This document shows positions 1 through 8,238 of a stretch of DNA of 64,000 nt, piece after piece. The notes beneath the pieces were generated by a model. That model saw nothing but the letters and a program-made list of their open reading frames with translations, did no database searches and was not told the origin of the DNA. The stretch covers positions 4,650,001 to 4,714,000 of the forward strand of contig NZ_PDJK01000002.1 of NCBI RefSeq assembly GCF_002564045.1, written 5' to 3'. Numbering within the stretch: the first letter of the stretch is position 1; each line of letters starts with the position of its first letter. This DNA comes from Amycolatopsis sulphurea. Lineage in GTDB: Bacteria > Actinomycetota > Actinomycetes > Mycobacteriales > Pseudonocardiaceae. Position numbers and translations under genes: made by a program.

Positions 1-252
1 GGCCCGGCGATCTCCGGCGGTTCGAGCACGTCCCCGAGGTCGAGGTGTTCCAGGATCCGCCCAGCCACTTCACGGGGTGGGGTCGCGAGTCGTTTGCCCA
101 GGCTCATCGCCAGGTTGACCTGGTAATCCACACCGTCGCGTGTGGACACTGCGAGGAGCGCGGGCCGGGGCCAGATCGAGACCGAACGCGCGGCCGACTG
201 CGGCCACCACGCGTCGCGCCAGATCCTCGTTCACTTCGAGCTGCGGTTGCAC
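1..252 (-). pseudogene. Arginyl-tRNA synthetase-like N-terminus, frameshifted, cut by window edge
   Basis: The gene starts at a GTG behind a strong GGAGGA site and runs off the left edge. The first 30 or so codons (LARRVVAAVGRAFGLDLAP) continue naturally into ALLAVSTRDG, VDYQVNLAMSLGKRL and PPREVAGRILEHLDL only after a shift of one frame near position 165. In the starting frame translation stops at 70-72. The second part matches the N-terminal (Add-1) domain of arginyl-tRNA synthetases, where a Q-x-N-xAM-x-L-x-K-x-L pattern precedes PPRE(V/I)A. One base appears to be missing within a GCGCTCCTC stretch. ArgS is essential, so this is either a second, dying copy or a sequence error; the rest of the gene lies outside the window. 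It follows the symporter gene on the same strand. Confidence 0.6.
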
Positions 253-319
253 AGTGTTCCTCCTTCGCGTCGGCGGATCGCCGCAGCACACCGACTTCGC
301 GTGGACGGAATCGAACAGA

Positions 320-1612
320 TTACTGCAGCTCAGTGCCCTTCGTCTCGGGCAGCCGCAGAATGACGAGGAACGCGATGGCCGCCGCGATCGCCACGTACCA
401 GAAGAACGCCGTTCCGGCCCCGGCCGCGGACAGCGCGTTGAGCACCAGGGGAGCGGTGCCGCCGAACACCGCGACGGTGAGGTTGTACCAAGCGCCGATG
501 CCCAGCCCACGCAGTTCGGTGGGGAACAGCTCACTCATGATCGCCGGGGCGAGCGAGGTCATCGCGGTGTAGAGCCCGAGCCCCACACAGAACACGACGA
601 GCAGCCCGCCGAGCCCCGGCCGCACGAGGTACGACAGTGGGACGATCACCAGCGCCGTCGCCCCGGCCCACACGAGCAGCTGCGGTTTGCGCCCCGCCCG
701 GTCGGCGAGCGCCCCCATCGGGTACTGGAGCGCGACGAACAATGCGGTGCCGATGGACAACGCGAGGAAGGTGTCGACGTCGTCCGCGCCCCGGTTCTTC
801 ACCGCGAACGAAGTGAGCGCGCTGAAGAACGTGTAGTAGCAAAGCGTCGACAGCATCGTGAATCCGACCAGCTGCCCGACTGCACGCGGGTGGTGCGTGA
901 GCGTGGTGCGCAACGGCCGTTCGACGCGCCGGGCTTGTTCTTTTTTCCGTTGGTACAGCTCGCTTTCGGTGAGACTGTGGCGCAACCACAGCCCCACGAC
1001 GCCGAGCACCCCGCCGAGCAGGAACGGAATCCGCCAGCCGAACGAGCTCAGCTGGCTCTTGTCCATCGTCCGCGCAAGCACGAACCCGAGCACCGTCGCG
1101 ACCAGCACTGCCGACCCGGTCGAGATGTAGAAGAACGAGGAATACCGACCCCGCCGTTCGTCCGGCGCGATCTCCCCGAGGTAGGCGGAGGCGTTGGACA
1201 CCTCACCCCCGAGCGAAAGCCCCTGCGCGATCCGTGCGACGAGCAGCAGCACCGGCGCCAGCCACCCCACCTGTTCGAACGTCGGCAGCACCCCGATCGC
1301 CACGGACCCGCCCGCCATCAACCCGATGGTGAGAATCATCGCCGGCTTGCGCCCGCGCACGTCCGCGAACCGCCCGAGCAGCACGCCACCGAGCGGCCGG
1401 AAGAAGAACGCGAGCGCGTAGGTGGCGAACGTGTTGATCAACGCCAGCGTGTCGTTCCCGGCCGGGAAGAAGGCCGCCGCGAAGTAGATGCTGAACGTCC
1501 CGTAGATCGTCCAGTCGAACCACTCCAGCGCGTTCCCCGCACTGGCCGCGAACAACTTCCGCACCGGCAACCGATGCCGCGCAGTCCCGTCGGCCACCGC
1601 CGGCTCGCCCAT
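320..1612 (-). CDS. MFS transporter, metabolite:H+ symporter (MHS) family
   Basis: A 430-residue inner-membrane protein with about 12 hydrophobic segments. NALEWFDWTIYGTF near residue 27 is the MHS signature seen in ProP and KgtP relatives. The loop between helices 2 and 3 carries GRFADVRGRKP, the MFS motif A, and a second copy (GALADRAGRKP) sits between helices 8 and 9. SELFPTELRGLG is the typical motif before helix 10. The family moves osmolytes, dicarboxylates or shikimate by proton symport. The substrate cannot be read from the sequence. ATG start; the downstream gene on the same strand is the argS-like fragment. Confidence 0.85.
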   Translation of the reverse strand: MGEPAVADGTARHRLPVRKLFAASAGNALEWFDWTIYGTFSIYFAAAFFPAGNDTLALINTFATYALAFFFRPLGGVLLGRFADVRGRKPAMILTIGLMAGGSVAIGVLPTFEQVGWLAPVLLLVARIAQGLSLGGEVSNASAYLGEIAPDERRGRYSSFFYISTGSAVLVATVLGFVLARTMDKSQLSSFGWRIPFLLGGVLGVVGLWLRHSLTESELYQRKKEQARRVERPLRTTLTHHPRAVGQLVGFTMLSTLCYYTFFSALTSFAVKNRGADDVDTFLALSIGTALFVALQYPMGALADRAGRKPQLLVWAGATALVIVPLSYLVRPGLGGLLVVFCVGLGLYTAMTSLAPAIMSELFPTELRGLGIGAWYNLTVAVFGGTAPLVLNALSAAGAGTAFFWYVAIAAAIAFLVILRLPETKGTELQ

Positions 1613-2689
1613 TCCCGACCTCCCCGTCTCACCCGAAGCAGGACGGCACTTTGCCAGAAACCGCCCGGCCTCGGTAGTTCCTGCCGAATCGGTTCCTGAT
1701 CAGTTCCCTTCGAGTCCCGGGGCCGGCCTCCCCCTCGGTACCGGTCGTCGTGCCTGTCGGCCGGTTCGTGTTGGTCTGGCGTGCCTGCTGGCTCGTGCGG
1801 TCTGGTGTCCGTGGTGCCTGCCGCCCGTGGGGTCTGGTGCCGGTCGTGTCTGCCGCTGGTCGGGTTGGGTGCCCGTGGTGCTCGCCCGGTCGGGCTCGGT
1901 GTGTCTGCCGCTCGTCGCGTTTGGTGCCCGTGGTGCCTGGCCGGTCGGGGCCGGGTGTGGTGCCTGACCCGGTCAGGCCCGGTGTGCTGGGTCCGGCCGG
2001 GGCTTGGCGTGCTGGGGTCCGGCTCGTCCGGCGCCCGCGGACCCGCTTGTTGCCCGCCCTGTCCGGGCAATCGACGTGCGCAGCGGCTGCATACTCCTCG
2101 GCCGATGGGCCGCCGCCGAGACCGGGATTCCGGTCGGCAGCCAGGGAGCAGCCCAGTCGAACTGCCCACTCGCTCGCTCGGCTCTCGCCGTGCCTCTGCG
2201 CATCCGGGACGAGATGTGCGTTCGCCACAGCCCGTCTGCCAAGTCTTTCGCTCAGGCTACTCGGCCGCCTTACTGACCCGGATAGCCCTTACGGAGCCAC
2301 GCATCAGGACGACTCGCCGCACGATTGTCCCGGCGCGCCAACGCCCTACCCGAGGCCGCACAAGCACGCCGCCGGTCCGGATTCGCCCACGTCGCGCGAT
2401 CGAGGTCGCCGCCTGTTCACGCCGCCCACGTACACCGTCAAGCCGAGCTCACCAGATCGCTCGCCAGGCACCCGTGCTGGCGGACCGGGCCGCTCAAACG
2501 CTCGGTTCCCCCAGATCGCTCACTCCCCTCCGTCCGTTGGCACCATCGACCGGCGCCTTCCTTAACCAGCCTGCCGCCACTCACCAACGCCATCCACTTG
2601 ACACGCCCCGTCGGTTCCGGATCCCCTCCTTCCTCACCCCTCTCTCCATGTCCCGCCCCCTCCCAGCCACGCGCACCCCGGGCCCCGGC
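1613..2689. other. Long spacer without a convincing gene
   Basis: About 1.08 kb between the symporter and recQ. The first third after position 1740 is a degenerate GC/T-rich repeat (separate entry). The rest (2050-2690) is C-rich on the plus strand and shows no gene with a family match. A very long open frame starting inside this spacer and reaching into nadD is an artefact of high GC. The recQ promoter is not expected here, because recQ is read leftward and ends at 2690. Confidence 0.6.
1740..2050. repeat. Degenerate GC-rich repeat, TGGTGCCCGTGGTGCCTG-like units
   Basis: Variants of TTGGTGCCCGTGGTGCCTG followed by a CCGGTCGGG-like segment recur irregularly every 30-45 bases (for example near 1814, 1866 and 1920). 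The copies are diverged and not evenly spaced. No protein family is recognisable in any frame. Confidence 0.5.
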
Positions 2690-4798
2690 TCAGGCCGTGC
2701 TGGCCAAGGCAAACGGCAACACCGCGTCCGCTCCCGCGGTACGGAGCAGACGGGCGGCCAGCGTCATCGTCCAGCCGGTGTCGATCACGTCGTCCACCAA
2801 CAGGATCGGTCCATGCGTCCCGGCCAGTGCCTCGGCCAGCGGCTCCGGCAGGCTCAGCCGCCGCCACAGATCCGCCAGCCGCTGGGCGCTGTTCGCCTGC
2901 CGGGGCGGCGGGCCTGCCGACGCCAGGTCGCCGAGGTAGTCCAGTCGCCCGATCGCGGACAACCGCAACGCGAGGCTGTCGACCAGCTGTGGCCGCGTCG
3001 CCGAAGGGATCGCCACCACCGCCACCGGACGTTCCTTCCACTGCCACGAGGCGAGCACCTTGACGCATGCGTCGAACACCGAGTCCGGCACCTCGGTGTC
3101 GGCCGAGCCCGGCCCGACGAGCGAACGCAGCCGGCCACCCCAGCCGACGTCGGTGAGCCTGCCCAGCACCTGACCCGGTTCGGCCTGTTCGCCCGCCGCG
3201 ATCCGGCCGGACAGCGGCACGTCGAGCCCGCTCATCCCGCTCGGCCACTGCTTGCGCGGCGCGATCTCGACGCCGGGCCGGTCGAGCCGTTCCCGCGTTG
3301 CGCCGGCGATCTCCTCGGACACCGCGGTGTCCCAGTGCTGCCCGGTGCAGTTGTCGCACCGGCCGCACGGTGCCGCCTCCGGATCGTCCAGCTGCTTGCG
3401 GAGGTACTCCATCCGGCACCCCGTGGTCGCCAGGTAGCCGAGCATCGCGTCCTGCTCCGCCACCCGCGCCGTGCCGACCCGCTCGTACCGCTCGCGGTCG
3501 TACTTCCACGGCTGCCCGGTGCTTTCCCAGCCGCCTCGCACCCGGCGGACCGCACCGTCCACATCGAGCACCTTCAACACCATTTCCAGCCGCGACCGGG
3601 AAAGCTCGACAGACGGCTCCAGCGCGGCTGTCGAAAGTGGACGGTCGGCGTAGGAAAGCGTGTTCAGCACCTGGGAGACCCGCAGCTCGTCCGGGAAGGC
3701 GAGCGAGCCGAAATAGGCCCAGATCGCCTTGTCCTCGCGGCCCGGCAGCAGCACCACCTCGGCCTTCTCCACCCCGCGCCCAGCCCGGCCGACCTGCTGG
3801 TAATACGCGATCGGCGAGGACGGCGCGCCCAGGTGCACGACGAACCCCAGATCCGGTTTGTCGAACCCCATACCGAGCGCCGAGGTGGCCACGAGCGCCT
3901 TCACCCGGTTGGCCAGGAGATCGTCCTCCGCAGCCTGCCGGTCGGCCGGATCGGTCTTGCCGGTGTACGCCGCCACCGGGTACCCGCGGTCGCTCAGCAA
4001 CGCGGTGACGTCGTGCGCGGCCGCCACAGTGAGCGTGTAGATGATCCCCGACCCGGGCAGATCCGCGAGGTGCTCGGCGAGCCAGGCCAGCCGGGCCTCG
4101 TCGGTGGGCAGTTCAGCGACCGCGAGCCGGAGGCTCTCCCGGTCGAGCGGCCCGCGCAGCACCAGGGTTCCCGCCTCGTCGCCGATGCCGAGCTGCTCGG
4201 CGACGTCGGTGGCCACCCGGTCGTTCGCGGTCGCCGTGGTGGCGAGCACGGGCACGCCGTCCGGCAGATCGCCCAGCAGTGTGCGCAGCCGCCGGTAGTC
4301 CGGCCGGAAGTCGTGCCCCCAGTCGGAGATGCAGTGGGCCTCGTCGACCACCAGCAGCCCGGCCTCCGCGGTGAGCTTCGGCAGCACCCGGTCGCGGAAG
4401 TCCGGGTTGTTCAACCGTTCGGGACTGACCAGGAGCACATCCACCTCGCCGGTCGCCACGCTCGCCTGGACCTGATCCCATTCCTGTGCGTTGGCCGAGT
4501 TGATGGTCGCCGCGTGGATCCCGGCGCGGGCAGCCGCGGAGATCTGGTTGCGCATCAGCGCGAGCAGCGGCGAGACGATCACGGTCGGGCCCGTGCCCCG
4601 CTCCCGCAGCAGCGCCGTGGCCAGGAAGTACACCGCCGACTTGCCCCATCCGGTGCGCTGCACGACGAGCGCGCGCCGGTGGTGCGCGACCAGCGCCTCG
4701 ATGGCGGTCCACTGGTCGTCACGGAGCTGGGCGGTCTCCCCGGCGAGCGCGCGGAGCAGCGTCTCGGCGCGGGTTCGCAGGGTCTCGGTGGTGTCCAC
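2690..4798 (-). CDS. RecQ-family ATP-dependent DNA helicase with C-terminal phosphoribosyltransferase-like segment
   Basis: A 702-residue protein. The helicase core is at the N-terminus: Walker A QRTGWGKS (residues 47-54), DEAH box VVDEAHCISDWGHDFRPDYR, motif III ATTATAN, and the QxxGRxGR motif YYQQVGRAGRG. A RecQ-type zinc site follows, with C-R-M-E-Y then CGRCDNC. RecQ helicases unwind recombination and replication intermediates in the 3'-5' direction. Where classical RecQ has an HRDC domain, this one has about 190 residues ending in ILLVDDVIDTGWTMT, the acidic PRPP-binding motif of type I phosphoribosyltransferases (ComF type). The start is ATG at 4798. It is divergent from nadD with about 180 bp between them. 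Confidence 0.88.
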   Translation of the reverse strand: MDTTETLRTRAETLLRALAGETAQLRDDQWTAIEALVAHHRRALVVQRTGWGKSAVYFLATALLRERGTGPTVIVSPLLALMRNQISAAARAGIHAATINSANAQEWDQVQASVATGEVDVLLVSPERLNNPDFRDRVLPKLTAEAGLLVVDEAHCISDWGHDFRPDYRRLRTLLGDLPDGVPVLATTATANDRVATDVAEQLGIGDEAGTLVLRGPLDRESLRLAVAELPTDEARLAWLAEHLADLPGSGIIYTLTVAAAHDVTALLSDRGYPVAAYTGKTDPADRQAAEDDLLANRVKALVATSALGMGFDKPDLGFVVHLGAPSSPIAYYQQVGRAGRGVEKAEVVLLPGREDKAIWAYFGSLAFPDELRVSQVLNTLSYADRPLSTAALEPSVELSRSRLEMVLKVLDVDGAVRRVRGGWESTGQPWKYDRERYERVGTARVAEQDAMLGYLATTGCRMEYLRKQLDDPEAAPCGRCDNCTGQHWDTAVSEEIAGATRERLDRPGVEIAPRKQWPSGMSGLDVPLSGRIAAGEQAEPGQVLGRLTDVGWGGRLRSLVGPGSADTEVPDSVFDACVKVLASWQWKERPVAVVAIPSATRPQLVDSLALRLSAIGRLDYLGDLASAGPPPRQANSAQRLADLWRRLSLPEPLAEALAGTHGPILLVDDVIDTGWTMTLAARLLRTAGADAVLPFALASTA

Positions 4799-4978
4799 AT
4801 CCCACGTCTACCCCATGCCCCCGACAAACCGGGAGCCGGAGGCGGAGCGAACGGGCCGCTCACACTCGGAAACCCAGGGTTATGTGACTCATGTCACAAT
4901 CTAGCCGGGTTCGGGGTTAGCCACGTCGCAGTCCGGAGGGGCAGCCGCCGCGCCTGCGCGCGTATAGGCTCACCAGCT

Positions 4979-5578
4979 ATGTCACCACGCCGGATCGGGG
5001 TCATGGGTGGCACCTTCGACCCCGTGCACCACGGCCACCTCGTCGCGGCGAGCGAAGTCCAGTCCAGGTTCGCTCTCGACGAGGTCATCTTCGTCCCCAC
5101 CGGCCAGCCGTGGCAGAAGGTGGGCCGCCGGGTCACCCGGGCCGAGGACCGCTATCTGATGACGGTGATCGCGACCGCCTCCAACCCGGTGTTCTCGGTG
5201 AGCCGGGTGGACATCGACCGCGGCGGGCAGACCTACACCGTGGACACGCTCCGGGATCTGCACGAGGAGTACCCGGACGACGAATTGTTCTTCATCACCG
5301 GAGCGGACGCGCTCGAGCAGATCCTCACCTGGCACAAGGCGGACGAGCTGTTCGACTTCGCGCATTTCATCGGGGTCACCCGGCCCGGGTATCGGCTCAA
5401 TTCGCATCATCTGCCCAGCGGCAAGGTGAGCCTGGTGGAAGTCACCGCGATGGCGATCTCGTCCACCGCATGCCGCGAACGCGTCGAGCGTGGGGAGCCG
5501 GTCTGGTACCTCGTACCGGACGGTGTGGTGCGTTACATCGCGAAGAAGGACCTGTACCGCAAGGACCGCGACGGCTGA
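4979..5578 (+). CDS. nadD: Nicotinate-nucleotide adenylyltransferase NadD
   Basis: A 199-residue enzyme that makes deamido-NAD from nicotinate mononucleotide and ATP. GGTFDPVHHGH (residues 10-20) is the nucleotidyltransferase (T/H)xGH motif with its GGTFDP lead. The C-terminal ISSTACRERV is the second ATP-binding signature. The start is the ATG ending at 4981, preceded by a GGAGGGG stretch about 40 bases upstream but no close Shine-Dalgarno site. It heads a plus-strand operon with rsfS, gpgP, octT and degV, in the same gene order as Rv2421c to Rv2417c of Mycobacterium tuberculosis. Confidence 0.95.
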   Translation: MSPRRIGVMGGTFDPVHHGHLVAASEVQSRFALDEVIFVPTGQPWQKVGRRVTRAEDRYLMTVIATASNPVFSVSRVDIDRGGQTYTVDTLRDLHEEYPDDELFFITGADALEQILTWHKADELFDFAHFIGVTRPGYRLNSHHLPSGKVSLVEVTAMAISSTACRERVERGEPVWYLVPDGVVRYIAKKDLYRKDRDG

Positions 5579-5622
5579 CCGGGTACGCTCTTCCGGGCGT
5601 ACCCCGAATCCGAAGGAGCACT

Positions 5623-6033
5623 GTGGCAGCGACGTCCGAGGCGCGGGACCTGGCGGTGGCGGCAGCGCACGCGGCCGCCGACAAACTGGCCAGCGACGTG
5701 GTCGTGCTGGACGTGTCCGACCAGCTCGTGATCACCGACGCCTTCGTGATCGCGTCCGCGCTGAACGAGCGGCAGGTCGGTGCGATCGTCGACAACGTGG
5801 AAGAGAAGCTGCGCATCGACGGGCACAAGCCGGTCCGCCGCGAAGGGGCTCGCGAGGGCCGCTGGGTGCTGCTGGACTACGTCGATGTCGTGGTCCACGT
5901 GCAGCACGTCGAAGAGCGTTCGTTCTACGGGCTCGAGCGGCTCTGGAAGGACTGCCCGCGGATCGAGGTCGAAGGGCTCAAGCCGGTACCCGCAGAGGTG
6001 CCCGGCGACGACGCGGAGGGCCGGCAGGCGTGA
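5623..6033 (+). CDS. rsfS: Ribosomal silencing factor RsfS
   Basis: A 136-residue DUF143/Iojap-family protein. It binds ribosomal protein uL14 and blocks subunit joining when nutrients run short. The conserved core DVSDQLVITDAFVIASALNERQV and WVLLDYVDVVVHV is present, together with the family ending ERSFYGLERLW. The GTG start at 5623 lies eight bases after AAGGAG. The frame could be read further upstream, but only this start gives the family's N-terminus. Its stop overlaps the GTG of the next gene (GTGA), which implies translational coupling. Confidence 0.95.
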   Translation: MAATSEARDLAVAAAHAAADKLASDVVVLDVSDQLVITDAFVIASALNERQVGAIVDNVEEKLRIDGHKPVRREGAREGRWVLLDYVDVVVHVQHVEERSFYGLERLWKDCPRIEVEGLKPVPAEVPGDDAEGRQA

Positions 6034-6644
6034 GCCCGGGGCGGCTGCTGCTGTGGCGGCATGGCGAGACGGATTACAACGCCGCCGGCCGCATGCAGGG
6101 GCACTTGGATTCCGCGCTGACCCCGGTCGGCTGGAACCAGGCTCGGTTCGCCGTCCCCGCGCTCGCCCGGTTTTCCCCGGATCTGGTGATCGCCTCGGAT
6201 CTGCACCGGGCCACCGACACCGCGACGGTGCTCACCGAAGCGATCGGCGTGCCGTTGCGGATCGACAAGCGGCTGCGGGAAACGCACCTGGGCGAATGGC
6301 AGGGCATGACTGGCCCCGAGGTAGACGCGGCCTACCCCGGTGACCGCGCCCGCTGGCGTGCCGACGCCGCGTGGGCGCCACCCGGCGGCGAGTCGCGCGT
6401 GGACGTCGCCGAGCGGGCCACCGAGGTGGTCGAGGATCTGCTGGCCCCGAACTCCGAGGTCGGCGAAGCGGTGCTGCTGGCCACGCATGGCGGGCTGATC
6501 GTCGCGCTCACCGCCAAGCTGCTCGATCTGCCCGTCGGGGTCTGGCCGTCGCTGGGCGGGATCATGAACTGCCACTGGGTGGAGCTTGGCCGCCGAGACG
6601 GAAAATGGCGGCTGCACGCATACAACACGGGGATCACCGGCTGA
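6030..6644 (+). CDS. gpgP: Histidine phosphatase, glucosyl-3-phosphoglycerate phosphatase GpgP
   Basis: A 204-residue phosphoglycerate-mutase-like phosphatase. RHGETDYN holds the catalytic His11 and ATHGG the second histidine. The position between rsfS and octT matches Rv2419c, which dephosphorylates glucosyl-3-phosphoglycerate to glucosylglycerate, the starting unit of methylglucose lipopolysaccharides. Assignment to GpgP rather than a generic phosphatase therefore rests on context. The GTG start overlaps the rsfS stop. Confidence 0.85.
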   Translation: MSPGRLLLWRHGETDYNAAGRMQGHLDSALTPVGWNQARFAVPALARFSPDLVIASDLHRATDTATVLTEAIGVPLRIDKRLRETHLGEWQGMTGPEVDAAYPGDRARWRADAAWAPPGGESRVDVAERATEVVEDLLAPNSEVGEAVLLATHGGLIVALTAKLLDLPVGVWPSLGGIMNCHWVELGRRDGKWRLHAYNTGITG

Positions 6645-6648
6645 GCCG

Positions 6649-7377
6649 ATGGGCCCGCACCTGCTTGTCTTCGGCGATTCGCTGTGTTTCCACGGACCCG
6701 AAGGCCCCTGCGCCGCGGATGAACCGCGGTTATGGCCCAATGTCACCGCGAACGCCCTCTCCGGCCGCGCCGATCTGGTCGCCGGAATCGGCTGGACTGC
6801 GCGCGATCTCTGGTGGTCGCTCACCGGCGATCCTCGAGTCTGGGCCGATCTGCACCGCGTGGACGCCGTCGTGCTCGCCGTGGGCAGCATGGACACGTTG
6901 CCATCGCCGTTGCCTACCTATCTCCGCCAAGGTCTGCGGTACGTGCGGCCCGAGCGCGTCCGCCACGTCATCCGGGGCGCGTATCTGGCCGCTCAGCCGA
7001 AATTGTCCATCGCTTTGCGTGGGCGTCCCCGGGTCCTTCCGGCGCACTTGACGGTCAGCTTCCTCGATCAGTCCATCGAAGCGTTGCGCGCACTGCGTCC
7101 TGAGTTGCCGGTGTTCGGAATGGTGCCGTCGGTGCACCGCGCGGATGCGTACGGCCGGGTACACACGGGGCGTGCCGCAGCGGTTGCTTCGCTCACATCG
7201 TGGGCAGCGCAGCGCGAAGTTCCGTTGGTCGACACGCCCGGCGCTATTGGCGAACACGTGCTCAGTGGTGCGGGAAATCCGGACGGTATGCACTGGGGAT
7301 GGGCCGGACATGAGGTGTTCGGCACCGCGATGGCGAAGCTGATCGCGCCGTATGTCGGCGCCGGCAACGTAGGCTGA
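6649..7377 (+). CDS. octT: SGNH hydrolase, diglucosylglycerate octanoyltransferase OctT
   Basis: A 242-residue SGNH/GDSL-fold enzyme. The nucleophile motif VFGDSLCF puts Ser11 at the N-terminus, and DGMHWGWAGH near the C-terminus carries the catalytic Asp/His pair. The Mycobacterium homologue Rv2418c (OctT) adds octanoate to diglucosylglycerate, an early step of MGLP synthesis, and it sits in the same gene order. ATG start four bases after the gpgP stop. Confidence 0.85.
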   Translation: MGPHLLVFGDSLCFHGPEGPCAADEPRLWPNVTANALSGRADLVAGIGWTARDLWWSLTGDPRVWADLHRVDAVVLAVGSMDTLPSPLPTYLRQGLRYVRPERVRHVIRGAYLAAQPKLSIALRGRPRVLPAHLTVSFLDQSIEALRALRPELPVFGMVPSVHRADAYGRVHTGRAAAVASLTSWAAQREVPLVDTPGAIGEHVLSGAGNPDGMHWGWAGHEVFGTAMAKLIAPYVGAGNVG

Positions 7378-7381
7378 GCGC

Positions 7382-8236
7382 GTGTCGGTCGCCGTGGTCA
7401 CGGATTCCACCGCGCACCTGCCCGAAGGCTTCGCCGAGCGGCACGCGGTGCGGGTGGTGCCTCTGCATGTCCTGGTAGACGGTGTCAGTTCATTGGACGG
7501 CGTCGCCATGGGCCCGGCCGCGCTCGCGGAAGCGCTGGGCGAGCACAAGATCGTCACGACCTCCCGCCCCACGCCCGCGGAGTTCGCCGCCGAGTTCCGG
7601 GCCGCACTCGATGCGGGTTCGGACGCAGTGGTCTCGATCCACCTGTCCAGCGAGCTGTCCGGCACCTGGGAGGCCGCGGTGATCGCGGCCGAGGAGGTGG
7701 GTTCCGACCGGATTCGGGTGGTCGATTCCCGTACCACGGCAATGGGTCTGGGGTTTTCCGCACTGCACGCGGCGGTCGTCGCGGCAGAGGGCGCCGGCCC
7801 CGCCGAGGTGGAAGCCGCGGCGGTGAACGCGGCCAGGCGGTCCTCGACGCTGTTCGTCGTCGAGACGCTCGAACACCTGCGTCGCGGCGGGCGGATCGGA
7901 TCCGCGGCCGCGCTGTTCGGCACCGCGCTGGCGGTGAAACCGGTGCTGCACATGTCCGAAGGACGGATCCTGCCGCTGGAGAAGGTCCGCACGATGAACC
8001 GGGCGATGGACAGACTGGTCGAGCTGTCCGTGCGTGCCGCCGGTACCGGGCCGGTCGAGCTGGCGGTACACCACCTCGCCTCGCCGGAACGAGCGGTCGA
8101 GCTGGCGAACCGGCTGGAGGAAGCGATTCCGGGCTGCGGCGGCGGGTGCGTGGTCTCGGAAATCGGTGCGGTGATCGGCGCGCACACCGGTCCCGGAGTG
8201 CTCGGCGTGGTCGTGCAGCGGGCCGCGGGTGAGTGA
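7382..8236 (+). CDS. DegV family fatty-acid-binding protein
   Basis: A 284-residue DegV protein. It begins VAVVTDSTAHLP, the fold's first strand and ligand loop. TSRPTPAEF, SIHLSSELSGTW and VDSRTTAMGLGF are the family's lipid-contact motifs, and LRRGGRIG and KPVLHMSEGRI follow in the second domain. DegV/FakB proteins hold a fatty acid, in Firmicutes for a fatty acid kinase; no kinase gene is seen here. GTG start five bases after the octT stop. It is the last gene of the nadD operon, and the DUF3626 gene is read towards it on the other strand. Confidence 0.88.
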   Translation: MSVAVVTDSTAHLPEGFAERHAVRVVPLHVLVDGVSSLDGVAMGPAALAEALGEHKIVTTSRPTPAEFAAEFRAALDAGSDAVVSIHLSSELSGTWEAAVIAAEEVGSDRIRVVDSRTTAMGLGFSALHAAVVAAEGAGPAEVEAAAVNAARRSSTLFVVETLEHLRRGGRIGSAAALFGTALAVKPVLHMSEGRILPLEKVRTMNRAMDRLVELSVRAAGTGPVELAVHHLASPERAVELANRLEEAIPGCGGGCVVSEIGAVIGAHTGPGVLGVVVQRAAGE

Positions 8237-8238
8237 GC

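Noticed and set aside
1781..5578. A plus-strand open frame of over 1,260 codons covering the spacer, recQ antisense and nadD
   Set aside because: Only the last 199 codons match a family (NadD). The rest reads low-complexity R/P/G-rich text antisense to recQ.
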